In this document: positions 45,588-54,000 of the stretch, piece by piece
How the letters are laid out: every line of letters begins with the position of its first letter
How positions within the stretch are numbered: position 1 is the first letter of the stretch
NCBI RefSeq assembly: GCF_051535215.1
Contig: NZ_JBPPLY010000001.1
Location: 186,001-250,000 of the forward strand
Direction of reading: 5' to 3'
Origin: Nitrobacter sp051535215
GTDB lineage: Bacteria; Pseudomonadota; Alphaproteobacteria; Rhizobiales; Xanthobacteraceae
Length of the DNA stretch: 64,000 nt
The notes under the pieces: generated by a model
The model's database searches: none
The model's input: the letters and a program-made list of their open reading frames with translations, nothing else
What the model was told of the DNA's origin: nothing
Made by a program: the position numbers and the translations under genes

Positions 45588-48200
45588 TCACAGCGAACGC
45601 TGGATCGTTTCCACGCGATAGCACTCGATGACATCGCCGACGCGCATGTCATGGTAGTTCTCGAACGCCATGCCGCATTCCTGGCCCGACTGAACTTCCT
45701 TCACTTCATCCTTGAATCGCTTCAGGGTCGAGAGCTTGCCTTCGTGCACCACGACATTGTCGCGGATCAGACGGACATGGGCGCCGCGCTCCACGGTGCC
45801 GTCGGTGACCCGGCAGCCCGCAACCTTGCCGACCTTGGAGATGTTGAACACCTCCAGAATCTGCGCGTTGCCCAGCATGGTTTCGCGCAGCGTTGGCGCG
45901 AGCAGGCCGCTCATCGCCTTTTTCACGTCGTCCACGAGGTCGTAGATGATGTTGTAGTAGCGGATTTCGATGCCGTTGCGCTTGGCCGCGGCGGCGGCCT
46001 CCTTGTTGGCGCGGACCGAGAAGCCGATGATGGCGGCGTTGAAGCCCTCCGCCAGCGTGACGTCGGATTCCGAGATGCCGCCGACGCCCGCATGCAGGAT
46101 GCGCGCGGCGACTTCCTCGGTGCCGAGCTTTTCCAGCGAGCCGAGGATGGCTTCCAGCGAGCCCTGCACGTCGGCCTTGATGATCAGCGGGAAGTCCTTG
46201 CGGCCGGCGGTCTTGAGCTGCGACATCATCTGCTCGAGCGAGCCGCGCATGCCGGAAGCGCTCGCAGCGGCGTTTTCGCGCTTCTGGTGGGCGCGATAGC
46301 TCGTGACCTGACGGGCACGAGCTTCGTTTTCGACCACGGCGAGCCGGTCGCCGGCTTCCGGCGGACCGTTGAAACCGAGCACCTCGACGGGCACCGACGG
46401 GCCGGCCTCGTCGACCGTTTCGCCCTGATCGGAGATCAGCGCGCGGACACGGCCCATTTCGGCGCCAGCCACAATAATGTCGCCGACCCGCAACGTGCCG
46501 CGCTGGACCAGCACCGTGGCGACAGGGCCGCGGCCGCGATCCAGCTTGGCTTCGATCACGGTGCCTTCGGCAGGGCGTGATGCGTTGGTTTTCAGGTCGA
46601 GCAGTTCGGCCTGAAGGGCGATCATTTCGAGCAGCTTGTCGAGGTTGGTCCTGTTCTTGGCGGAGACCTCGACGTCGACCACCTGACCGCCCATCGATTC
46701 GACCTGCACCTCGTGCTGCAGCAGTTCGGTGCGCACGCGCTCCGGCCTTGCGTCGGGCTTGTCGATCTTGTTGATCGCGATGATCATCGGGACCTTGGCG
46801 GCCTTGGCGTGATTGATGGCCTCGATGGTCTGCGGCATCACGCCGTCGTCGGCGGCGACCACTAGAATGACGATGTCGGTGACCTTGGCGCCGCGCGCGC
46901 GCATCGCGGTGAATGCCGCATGGCCCGGCGTATCGATAAAGGTGATCTTCTTGCCGCTCTCCGGCGAGGTGACCTGATAGGCGCCGATGTGCTGGGTGAT
47001 GCCGCCGGCTTCGCCCGACACAACATTGGCGTGACGCAACGCATCGAGCAGCGAGGTCTTGCCGTGATCGACATGGCCCATCACGGTGACGACCGGCGAG
47101 CGCGGCTCGGTGTCGGTGGAATCGTCGACCACGTCGAACAGGCCTTCCTCGACGTCGCTCGCGGCCACGCGCTTGACGGTGTGGCCCAGTTCTTCGGCGA
47201 TGAGCTGCGCGGTATCGGCGTCGATCACGTCGGTGATCTTGTGCATCGCGCCCTGCTTCATCAGCATCCGGATCACGTCCACCGCGCGCTCGGCCATGCG
47301 GTTGGCGAGTTCCTGGATGGTGATCGCTTCCGGCACGATGACTTCGCGGACCAGCTTTTCTTTCGCCTCGTTCGAGGCGTGGCCTTTCAGGCGCTGAGTG
47401 CGGCGGCGGAACGACGCGATCGAGCGCTCGCGCACGTCGTCGGCATTGAGCGCCGTGACAACGGTGAGGCGGCCGCGCTGTTTCTGCGGCCCGAGCTTGG
47501 CGGCGGGCTTCGGCGCGACCACGGGACGTGCAGGGCCGCCGCCGGGACGGCGGACCATGCGCGGAGCCTCGTCCTCGTCGCTGCCGTCGGCGGCGACAGC
47601 GGCCGGGCGCGCCGGAGGCGCTGCGCGCGTGGTGGTAGCCGGGGTCTTGGCCGGCGCGGCTTTGGTCTCGGTCTCGCCGAAACGGCGCTTGGCCTCAAGC
47701 TCGGCCTTGCGTTTGGCTTCCTCTTCCTGGCGGTGACGTTCTTCCTCGGCCTTGCGGCGGGCCTCGGCGGCCTCGCGCTCGGCCTGCTCGATGCCTTCCT
47801 TGCTGTTGCGGCGCGCCGCTTCGGCTTCGGCAAGCCGGCGCTCTTCCTCGGCGCGGACCTTGGCCTCGGCCAGCGCGCTGGCGCGCGCGCTGCGCTCGTC
47901 CTCGGTCAAGGTCCGTAGCACCACGCCCGAACTCGCACGGGGAGCGGCGGGCGGCGCCGTCCGCGCCGGCGGGGTTTTGGCGACGGGCGCCCTGGCCGGT
48001 TCCGCTACACTCGCGGGCTCTCCCGCCGGAGCATCGCCGCCGAGCCGGCGCTTGCCGCGTTTCTCGACCACCACCTGTTTGGTACGGCCGTGGCTGAAGC
48101 TCTGGCGCACCGTGCCCTGCTCGACGCGCGGCTTGAGCGTCAAGGTCTTGCTCGGGCTGACGCTCAGAGTCTTGTCGCCAGGATTTTTCGTATCAACCAT
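45588..48200 (-). CDS. infB: Translation initiation factor IF-2
   Basis: An 870-residue GTPase that brings fMet-tRNA to the ribosome. A long Ala/Glu/Arg-rich N-terminal part (1-270) with a coiled coil near 85-165 precedes the conserved IF2N domain (about 285-340). The G domain begins with Gly-His-Val-Asp-His-Gly-Lys-Thr near 378, then Asp-Thr-Pro-Gly-His and Asn-Lys-Ile-Asp-Lys. Domains II-IV end the protein. It sits between ylxR and rbfA. Confidence 0.98.
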   Translation of the reverse strand: MVDTKNPGDKTLSVSPSKTLTLKPRVEQGTVRQSFSHGRTKQVVVEKRGKRRLGGDAPAGEPASVAEPARAPVAKTPPARTAPPAAPRASSGVVLRTLTEDERSARASALAEAKVRAEEERRLAEAEAARRNSKEGIEQAEREAAEARRKAEEERHRQEEEAKRKAELEAKRRFGETETKAAPAKTPATTTRAAPPARPAAVAADGSDEDEAPRMVRRPGGGPARPVVAPKPAAKLGPQKQRGRLTVVTALNADDVRERSIASFRRRTQRLKGHASNEAKEKLVREVIVPEAITIQELANRMAERAVDVIRMLMKQGAMHKITDVIDADTAQLIAEELGHTVKRVAASDVEEGLFDVVDDSTDTEPRSPVVTVMGHVDHGKTSLLDALRHANVVSGEAGGITQHIGAYQVTSPESGKKITFIDTPGHAAFTAMRARGAKVTDIVILVVAADDGVMPQTIEAINHAKAAKVPMIIAINKIDKPDARPERVRTELLQHEVQVESMGGQVVDVEVSAKNRTNLDKLLEMIALQAELLDLKTNASRPAEGTVIEAKLDRGRGPVATVLVQRGTLRVGDIIVAGAEMGRVRALISDQGETVDEAGPSVPVEVLGFNGPPEAGDRLAVVENEARARQVTSYRAHQKRENAAASASGMRGSLEQMMSQLKTAGRKDFPLIIKADVQGSLEAILGSLEKLGTEEVAARILHAGVGGISESDVTLAEGFNAAIIGFSVRANKEAAAAAKRNGIEIRYYNIIYDLVDDVKKAMSGLLAPTLRETMLGNAQILEVFNISKVGKVAGCRVTDGTVERGAHVRLIRDNVVVHEGKLSTLKRFKDEVKEVQSGQECGMAFENYHDMRVGDVIECYRVETIQRSL

Positions 48201-48272
48201 TCAGCAGTCCCAATCTTGTTGCGCCGTACGCGGTCGTACAGGTTTTCGCTGCGTTAGAAAATGCCAGCCTGT

Positions 48273-48938
48273 TCAGCTGTCTTGCCGCTGTCCGCCATCC
48301 CGGTATCGGACCAGGAGCTGGCTGCGCGACAGGAACGTCCCGCTCGCCGGTCCGGCGAGCAGGGCTGCATGTATCACATTTGACCGCCCCAGTGCCAAAT
48401 CCAATTCTGCAGAGGTCAGTGCGGTAATCACCGGGATTTCCCGCGTTTCGACGGAATCCGCGGCTGTTTTCCTAACCATAGCGTCCAATTTCCGGATTCC
48501 GTCGGGGGCGCCGTCCGCAGCGTGGAGCAGGGCTATCGCCTGACGCCGAAGCAGCGCCTCTTCCACTTTGGCAAATCCGGCGACGACCTGCCCGGCCTTG
48601 GCAACCATGGCCAGCGCCTCGATCGCGCTGCGGACCAGCGCTTGTCCGGTCTCGTCGGCCAGGGACGCCGAGGCGCGGACGTCCCGTTTGAATCCCCGGC
48701 TAAACTGGTGACGGCGGACCGCTTCCGCAACGGCGGCATGGGAAGCCGAAATCCAGAGCCCCCGGCCCGGAAGCTTCCGTTTCAGGTCGGCGACAACCTC
48801 GCCCGAGGGCGCCACCACGAACCGGATCAATTCGCCGATCGGACGCACCTGACGGGTGGCCGCGCACATGCGCGTCGTCGCGGACCTGTTGGTCCGCGGT
48901 CCGCCGTCGAGATCTGCCGGGTCGGCGATGGCGAGCAT
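48273..48938 (-). CDS. ylxR: YlxR (DUF448)-L7Ae-like RNA-binding protein
   Basis: A 221-residue protein. The YlxR domain fills about residues 12-90 (Arg-Met-Cys-Ala-Ala-Thr-Arg-Gln-Val-Arg-Pro; Leu-Pro-Gly-Arg-Gly-Leu-Trp-Ile). An L7Ae-like domain occupies about 105-180 (Val-Ala-Lys-Ala-Gly-Gln-Val-Val-Ala-Gly-Phe). This two-domain form is common in alphaproteobacteria and always lies between nusA and infB. Its role is thought to be RNA binding in this operon; details are not known. The ATG at 48938 avoids overlap with nusA. Confidence 0.88.
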   Translation of the reverse strand: MLAIADPADLDGGPRTNRSATTRMCAATRQVRPIGELIRFVVAPSGEVVADLKRKLPGRGLWISASHAAVAEAVRRHQFSRGFKRDVRASASLADETGQALVRSAIEALAMVAKAGQVVAGFAKVEEALLRRQAIALLHAADGAPDGIRKLDAMVRKTAADSVETREIPVITALTSAELDLALGRSNVIHAALLAGPASGTFLSRSQLLVRYRDGGQRQDS

Positions 48939-48987
48939 GTCCGGAGTATTCTCCTTTTGGTGTCGGGCGGCGAAGCCGACCCCTGGT

Positions 48988-50595
48988 TCAAGCCGGTTGA
49001 TCTTCGGCGGCTTCGACCTCCGCCGGTTTCGCAAGGTCTGCTTCGGTGATCCAGCCGGCCATCAGGCGCGCCTGCATGATCATGCTCTCGGCGTCCTCGC
49101 GCGAAAGCTCGATGCCGTCGAAATAGCCCGCATGCTTGAGCGCCTCGCCATCCTTGCGCTCGATCCATCCGACCAGATCGTCGGTGGCGCAGCCGGCCAG
49201 ATCCTCGACGCTCTTCACCTCGTTCTCGCCGAGTTTCACCAGCATCTTCGACGTCACGCCGGGCACCGTTTTCAAAGCGTCGTCCACGCCGAGCTCCTTG
49301 CGCCTGTTTTCCAGTTCGGCCTCGAGTTGCTCCAGATATTCGCGGGCGCGGCTCTGCAACTCGCTCGCGGTCTCATCGTCGAATCCCTCGATGACTGCGA
49401 GTTCCCGCGGATCCACCAGCGTCAGCTCCTCAACCGAGGTAAATCCTTCCGACGCCAGAAGCTGGCCGACAACCTCGTCGACGTTGAGCGCCTCCATGAA
49501 CATGCGCGTTGCGTTCTCGAAGTCGGCCTGACGCCGCTCCGATTCCTCCTGCTCGGTCAGGATGTCGATGTCCCAGCCGGTCAGTTGCGAGGCGAGGCGC
49601 ACGTTCTGTCCGCGCCGTCCGATCGCCAGCGACAATTGATTGTTGGTATCGGGGACGACGACCTCGATCCGTTCGCGGTCCTCGTCGATGACGACCTTCG
49701 CGACTTCCGCCGGCGCCAGCGCGTTGACCACGAAGGTCGCGATGTCCGGCGACCAGGGGATGATGTCGATCTTCTCGCCCTGCAACTCGTTGACGACCGC
49801 CTGAACGCGCGAGCCGCGCATGCCGACGCAGGCGCCGACCGGATCGACCGAGGAATCGCGCGACACCACGCCGATCTTGGCGCGAGAACCGGGATCGCGT
49901 GCAACCGCCTTGATCTCGACGATGCCGTCGTAGATTTCCGGCACTTCCTGCGCGAACAGCTTCACCATGAACTGGGGATGGGTGCGCGACAGGAAGATCT
50001 GCGGACCGCGGGTTTCGCGACGCACGTCGAAGATATAGGCGCGGACGCGGTCGCCATTGCGGAACACCTCGCGCGGCAGCATCTCGTCGCGTCGCACGAC
50101 CGCCTCGCCGCGGCCGAGGTCGACGATCACGCTGCCGTATTCGACGCGCTTGACGATACCGTTGACGATATCGCCAATGCGGTCCTTGAACTCCTGATAT
50201 TGCCGGTCGCGCTCGGCCTCGCGCACCTTCTGCACGATCACCTGTTTGGCGGACTGCGCGGCGATGCGGCCATATTCGAGCGGCGGCAGCGTATCTGCGA
50301 TGGTGTCGCCAATCTGCGCGCCCGGGTTGGCCCTCTGGGCGTCCTTCAGCGAGATCTGGTTGGCGGCGTTCTCGACCTGGTCGACCACCAGCATGTGGCG
50401 GGTGAGCTGGAGCTGACCGGTCTTCGGGTGAATCTCCGCATGAACGTCGGTCTCGCTGCCGTAGCGGGCGCGCGCCGCCTTAGCGATGGCGTCCTCCATC
50501 GCGGCGATCACGATGCCGCGGTCGATGGTCTTTTCCCGCGCCACCGCGTCTGCGATCTGCAGCAGTTCGAGCTTGTTGGCGCTGACAGCGGCCAT
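48988..50595 (-). CDS. nusA: Transcription termination/antitermination protein NusA
   Basis: A 535-residue RNA polymerase-binding factor. The N-terminal domain spans 1-125 and the S1 domain about 135-200. Two KH domains follow (about 230-345, with Gly-Met-Arg-Gly-Ser-Arg-Val and Gly-Arg-Arg-Gly-Gln-Asn-Val). Two C-terminal acidic repeats with helix-hairpin-helix character end it (about 365-510). Follows rimP by 3 bp. Confidence 0.97.
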   Translation of the reverse strand: MAAVSANKLELLQIADAVAREKTIDRGIVIAAMEDAIAKAARARYGSETDVHAEIHPKTGQLQLTRHMLVVDQVENAANQISLKDAQRANPGAQIGDTIADTLPPLEYGRIAAQSAKQVIVQKVREAERDRQYQEFKDRIGDIVNGIVKRVEYGSVIVDLGRGEAVVRRDEMLPREVFRNGDRVRAYIFDVRRETRGPQIFLSRTHPQFMVKLFAQEVPEIYDGIVEIKAVARDPGSRAKIGVVSRDSSVDPVGACVGMRGSRVQAVVNELQGEKIDIIPWSPDIATFVVNALAPAEVAKVVIDEDRERIEVVVPDTNNQLSLAIGRRGQNVRLASQLTGWDIDILTEQEESERRQADFENATRMFMEALNVDEVVGQLLASEGFTSVEELTLVDPRELAVIEGFDDETASELQSRAREYLEQLEAELENRRKELGVDDALKTVPGVTSKMLVKLGENEVKSVEDLAGCATDDLVGWIERKDGEALKHAGYFDGIELSREDAESMIMQARLMAGWITEADLAKPAEVEAAEDQPA

Positions 50596-50598
50596 GAC

Positions 50599-51378
50599 TT
50601 ATTCTCCTTCGATGGGATCGATGTCGCCGCGCCGCAGGCGTTCTGCGGCCAGGCGGTGTTGCTTGGTGTTTTTCGGTAGCTTCCTGGCGGGGGCTTTCGC
50701 CTTGCCCCTGAGTTTCGGTTTCGGCGGGTTGCTCCGGGCCGCGTCGTTTTTTGCATGTGACGGAGGCGGAGGCAGGATGCCGAGATTCCGTTTCATCTCG
50801 CGTTCCGCCATCTTGCCCCGCCGCATCGATTCGGCAATCAGTTCATCGGTCAGCACCAGGCGGGCGTCGGCGATATCCTCCATGACCAGAAGGACCTCGC
50901 TGTCGTCCTCGTTCTGGACGTCATCCCGATGCAGGCGCACCGCGTTGTCCTTGACGCCCTGAAGGGTGCCGCGAAACCGCTTGCGACCCTGATGGGCGAC
51001 CGCCATCTCGATCTTTACGAGGTGGCCGGCGTGACGTTCGAAGTCGGACCGGCGCACCAGCGGCCGGTCGATGCCGGGCGAGGAGATTTCCAGCCGGTAG
51101 GCCTTGTCGATCGGATCGGCGATGTCGAGCACCGGCGACAGCGCTTTCGAGATCGCCTCGCAATCCTCGATCTGCATCGATCCGTCCGGCCGCTCGGCCA
51201 TGATCTGCACGGTGCATCCGGCTTCGCCCGACACCTTGATGCGGACCAGGCGGTACCCCATGCCTTGCAGGACCGGGGCGACCACCGCCGAGACCCGCGC
51301 GGCGACGCCCGGCTCGACCACCAGACGCGGCTCGTCGAGCAGGTCGTGATCCGGGATCTGGGCAACGGGATCGGTCAT
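50599..51378 (-). CDS. rimP: Ribosome maturation factor RimP (with long basic tail)
   Basis: A 259-residue protein needed for 30S maturation; the usual length is 150-200. Residues 20-190 carry the two RimP domains, with Glu-Asp-Cys-Glu-Ala-Ile-Ser-Lys and Glu-Ile-Ser-Ser-Pro-Gly-Ile-Asp-Arg-Pro-Leu. The last 70 residues are very rich in Lys, Arg and Pro and end Asp-Pro-Ile-Glu-Gly-Glu; they likely bind RNA. The ATG at 51378 is preferred over a TTG at 51390. It heads the nusA operon. Confidence 0.93.
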   Translation of the reverse strand: MTDPVAQIPDHDLLDEPRLVVEPGVAARVSAVVAPVLQGMGYRLVRIKVSGEAGCTVQIMAERPDGSMQIEDCEAISKALSPVLDIADPIDKAYRLEISSPGIDRPLVRRSDFERHAGHLVKIEMAVAHQGRKRFRGTLQGVKDNAVRLHRDDVQNEDDSEVLLVMEDIADARLVLTDELIAESMRRGKMAEREMKRNLGILPPPPSHAKNDAARSNPPKPKLRGKAKAPARKLPKNTKQHRLAAERLRRGDIDPIEGE

Positions 51379-51504
51379 AGCCAGGGTCAAAGGTTAAGTC
51401 CGGCGGCGGTCACGGGCTCTTTCCCGGACCATGGTCCGGGTCGGCAAGTTGCACGCCTGAAAGCAACCCGCTGCGGCGCATCAGGTCCGTTCAGGAAATA
51501 AAAA

Positions 51505-51530
51505 AGAGCGGGTCCGGAGGGGCCCACTCT
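51505..51530 (-). terminator. Terminator or attenuator upstream of rimP-nusA
   Basis: The arms GAGCGGGTCC and GGGCCCACTC (one wobble, one mismatch) around GGAG are followed on the minus strand by TTTTTTATTT. It lies about 125 bp before the rimP start and about 220 bp past the HAD gene stop. It could end HAD transcription or attenuate the rimP-nusA operon, which is known to be NusA-controlled in E. coli. Confidence 0.65.
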
Positions 51531-51605
51531 CGATACGCGATCGTATGAGACAGTTTCCGCAGATATAGCCGGTTTCACGCCCCTCGGCAAGGTCCGGGGT
51601 GGCAC

Positions 51606-51712
51606 TATAAGCGTTTTCGAGCGAAGCGGAAACCGGGTTCACGTGAAGAAAACGTGTCAAATCAAAATCATAGAGCCAAGCTTCCGATTCCGTCAGAAGC
51701 GGAAAGGCTGAG
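51606..51712 (+). repeat. Dispersed repeat family 1, copy e
   Basis: TATAAGCGTTTTCGAGCGAA, then GGTTCACGTGAAGAAAACG, and a closing hairpin with arms CTTCCGATTC and TCAGAAGCGG. It lies in the 374-bp gap between rimP and the HAD gene; the remaining space (51379-51504) should hold the rimP promoter or leader. Confidence 0.75.
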
Positions 51713-51752
51713 GGACGGATTTTCATCCGGTTCGCAGCAGATCGCTGAAGCT

Positions 51753-52400
51753 TTACACAATGCGCCGGAGCGCCGCCGGGAGTTCGTCAAGAGCATGAAT
51801 GGTCACATCGGCTTGGTCGGCTTCCGGATATCGGGCATGAATGTGCCCCCATGGGCCTCGCACAATGAAGACCGGGAGCAAGCCGGCTTGCTTTGCAGGC
51901 AGAATATCATTGTCCAGTCGATCGCCCACATATGCGACTTCATTGGCAGCGAAGCTGGAGACGTCGACAATTTTCGCAAAGAAGTCGGGCGACGGCTTTT
52001 CGACTCCCCACCGCGCCGAGGATGCGATGTGGTCGGCTGCGATACCGGATCGTTCCAGCGCCGCTTCGGTTTCCTCAGGCTGGTTTCCCGCGATTCCAAC
52101 GACGTATCCCGAGGCCTTCAGCCGGCGAAGGGTTGGGATTGCATCGGGGTAGAAGTCGCGAGGCTCGATGACGTAACGGTTTCCCTGAGCTAGCCGTGCC
52201 GCTTCGGCCTGATTCAAATCAAAGCCGGGCTTGAAGATATCGAAGACGCGCCTGTGATGCCGGCCTTCGGAAATGGTTTTCTCCAGCGCGGCGCTGAAGG
52301 CAAGACGGGACACGCCAAGCCAATCGGCCCATGACGACCACTGGCGGGTTTCGTCCACCAGCGTTTCTCCAACGTCGAAGAAGATCGCCTTTATCGTCAT
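51753..52400 (-). CDS. HAD-superfamily hydrolase
   Basis: A 215-residue HAD phosphatase. Motif I is Phe-Phe-Asp-Val-Gly-Glu-Thr-Leu-Val-Asp (the Asp nucleophile near residue 8, with Gly-Glu in place of Asp-Gly). Motif II falls at Gly-Ile-Ala-Gly-Asn-Gln, motif III is Lys-Pro-Ser-Pro, and motif IV is Tyr-Val-Gly-Asp-Arg-Leu-Asp-Asn-Asp. The substrate is unknown. It stands apart between trmB and rimP, next to a repeat. Confidence 0.8.
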   Translation of the reverse strand: MTIKAIFFDVGETLVDETRQWSSWADWLGVSRLAFSAALEKTISEGRHHRRVFDIFKPGFDLNQAEAARLAQGNRYVIEPRDFYPDAIPTLRRLKASGYVVGIAGNQPEETEAALERSGIAADHIASSARWGVEKPSPDFFAKIVDVSSFAANEVAYVGDRLDNDILPAKQAGLLPVFIVRGPWGHIHARYPEADQADVTIHALDELPAALRRIV

Positions 52401-52424
52401 TGCGCCGGTGCTTTGTCGCAAGGG

Positions 52425-53186
52425 TCAGATTCGTTCGAACCTCAGATACGCGGAGCGGCGGCCTTCGCGCATCGCTTTGCGGCCGTAGCGCGTCATGGTG
52501 TAGTCCGGCCACGGGCTGCGCCAGTCGTCGGCGCGTTCGGCGAGCCAGAGGAAATCCGGCGAGCGGGCGAAGTGCGACAGCGTCCATGCGCAGTAGTCGG
52601 CGATGTCGCTGACGAAGCGGAATTCGCCGCCCGGCCGGAGCACGCGCGCCATCTCCGCGATTGTTGCATCCTGAACGAACCGGCGTTTCCAGTGCCGCCG
52701 CTTCGGCCACGGATCGGGATGGATCAGATCGATCCGCGCCAGCGATGCGCGCGGCAGCCATGCCAGCAATTCCGATGCGTCGCCGGCGAACAGACGGATG
52801 TTGCCGATCTCGTGCGCCTCGATCTGCGTGAGGATCTTGGCCATGCCGTTGACGTAGGGTTCGCAGCCGATGAAGCCGGTGCGCGGAAACGCGAGTGCCT
52901 CGGCGACGAGATGCTCGCCGCCGCCGAATCCGATTTCTGCGCGCAACTCCTCCATGGGCATGTCGAACAGCGCGGCGGGATCGGAGGGTCCGGCCTTGTC
53001 AGGATCGAGGCTGAGGCGCGGCAGCAGATGCGCGATCAACTCGTTCTGGTGCGGGCGCAGCCGGTGTCCCTTGCGGCGTCCGAAGAACGAGCCTTGCCCG
53101 GAAACGCGGACTGTTTCGTGATGGAGCGATGATGCGTCATCAGTCGGCAGATGACGGTCGCGGGGATCGGGAGTGGCGGCTGTCAT
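52425..53186 (-). CDS. trmB: tRNA (guanine(46)-N7)-methyltransferase
   Basis: A 253-residue SAM-dependent enzyme that makes m7G46 in tRNA. Phe-Gly-Gly-Gly-Glu-His (SAM loop) lies near residue 90. The family motif His-Pro-Asp-Pro-Trp-Pro-Lys-Arg-Arg-His appears near 155. An N-terminal extension of about 40 residues is present. In other Rhizobiales this gene often follows metK; no metK is seen here. Confidence 0.95.
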   Translation of the reverse strand: MTAATPDPRDRHLPTDDASSLHHETVRVSGQGSFFGRRKGHRLRPHQNELIAHLLPRLSLDPDKAGPSDPAALFDMPMEELRAEIGFGGGEHLVAEALAFPRTGFIGCEPYVNGMAKILTQIEAHEIGNIRLFAGDASELLAWLPRASLARIDLIHPDPWPKRRHWKRRFVQDATIAEMARVLRPGGEFRFVSDIADYCAWTLSHFARSPDFLWLAERADDWRSPWPDYTMTRYGRKAMREGRRSAYLRFERI

Positions 53187-53377
53187 TGCGACGTCTGGTG
53201 AAAGTGGTGCAATGGCCGCCTCGTGAAGTGAATTTGAAATTCGCTACCTACCTTGCAGCAATCCCGGCAAGCGACTGTCAAATTCAAACTCCACGAGAAC
53301 CTGTAATGCCAGCGATCCTTTGATCCCAGCATTTGCAATCACGCCTGCCGCGAATGCAAATGTTAGAATCGGACCCC

Positions 53378-53797
53378 CTAGCGACGGTCCGGCGGCTCGC
53401 GTGCGGCGATCTGTTCGACCATGTCGACGATGCTGCGGCGGAGTTTAGCATCGGTGATCCGCGTGAATGCGCGGGTCAGCGCGAGACCTTCGGAGGTCGC
53501 AAGGAAATCGGAGACATAAGCGGGAGACGGCGCCTCGCTCAGGCCCTCGACCTTGGCCACGCCTGTGCCCGGACTTCCCTCGAACAGAAACGAGACCGGG
53601 ACCTGCAGGATTTCGGAAATCTGCTGGATGCGGCTGGCGCCGACGCGGTTGGTGCCTTTCTCGTACTTCTGGATTTGCTGGAATGTCAGCCCCAAAGCCT
53701 CGCCAAGCTTCTCCTGACTCATGCCGAGCATGATACGGCGCATGCGCACACGGCTGCCGACATGCCTGTCAACAGGATTGGGCGCCTTGGTCGACAT
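53378..53797 (-). CDS. XRE-family transcriptional regulator
   Basis: A 139-residue DNA-binding protein. The HTH_3 domain at 10-68 includes Met-Ser-Gln-Glu-Lys-Leu-Gly-Glu-Ala-Leu-Gly-Leu-Thr-Phe-Gln-Gln-Ile-Gln-Lys. A roughly 70-residue C-terminal part ends Asp-Met-Val-Glu-Gln-Ile-Ala. It is highly like the conserved Rhizobiales regulator found near lnt. Targets are unknown. A GAGGAG lies 9-14 bp upstream of the ATG. Confidence 0.88.
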   Translation of the reverse strand: MSTKAPNPVDRHVGSRVRMRRIMLGMSQEKLGEALGLTFQQIQKYEKGTNRVGASRIQQISEILQVPVSFLFEGSPGTGVAKVEGLSEAPSPAYVSDFLATSEGLALTRAFTRITDAKLRRSIVDMVEQIAAREPPDRR

Positions 53798-54000
53798 CTC
53801 CTTGGTCTCCTCAATGAGGTAGCGATCCCCGGGGATACGCTTCCGATTGCTATTATCCTCAAACCTGACTGGATCACGTGATAAAAATCTGCGTTTAGTC
53901 TAGAGCGGTTCCACTCGTCGCATTATATCAGTCGCGCAAATTGTTACACAAATTATGTCGATCGTGCGGATGAACGGCTGTCCGACGCACGCCGCTACCG

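Noticed and set aside
45575..45591. T-arm-like hairpin GTGAG-(7 nt)-CTCAC with TTCGAAT loop at the infB stop
   Set aside because: No D-arm, anticodon arm or acceptor stem could be found around it, so it is not a tRNA; at most a remnant or chance.
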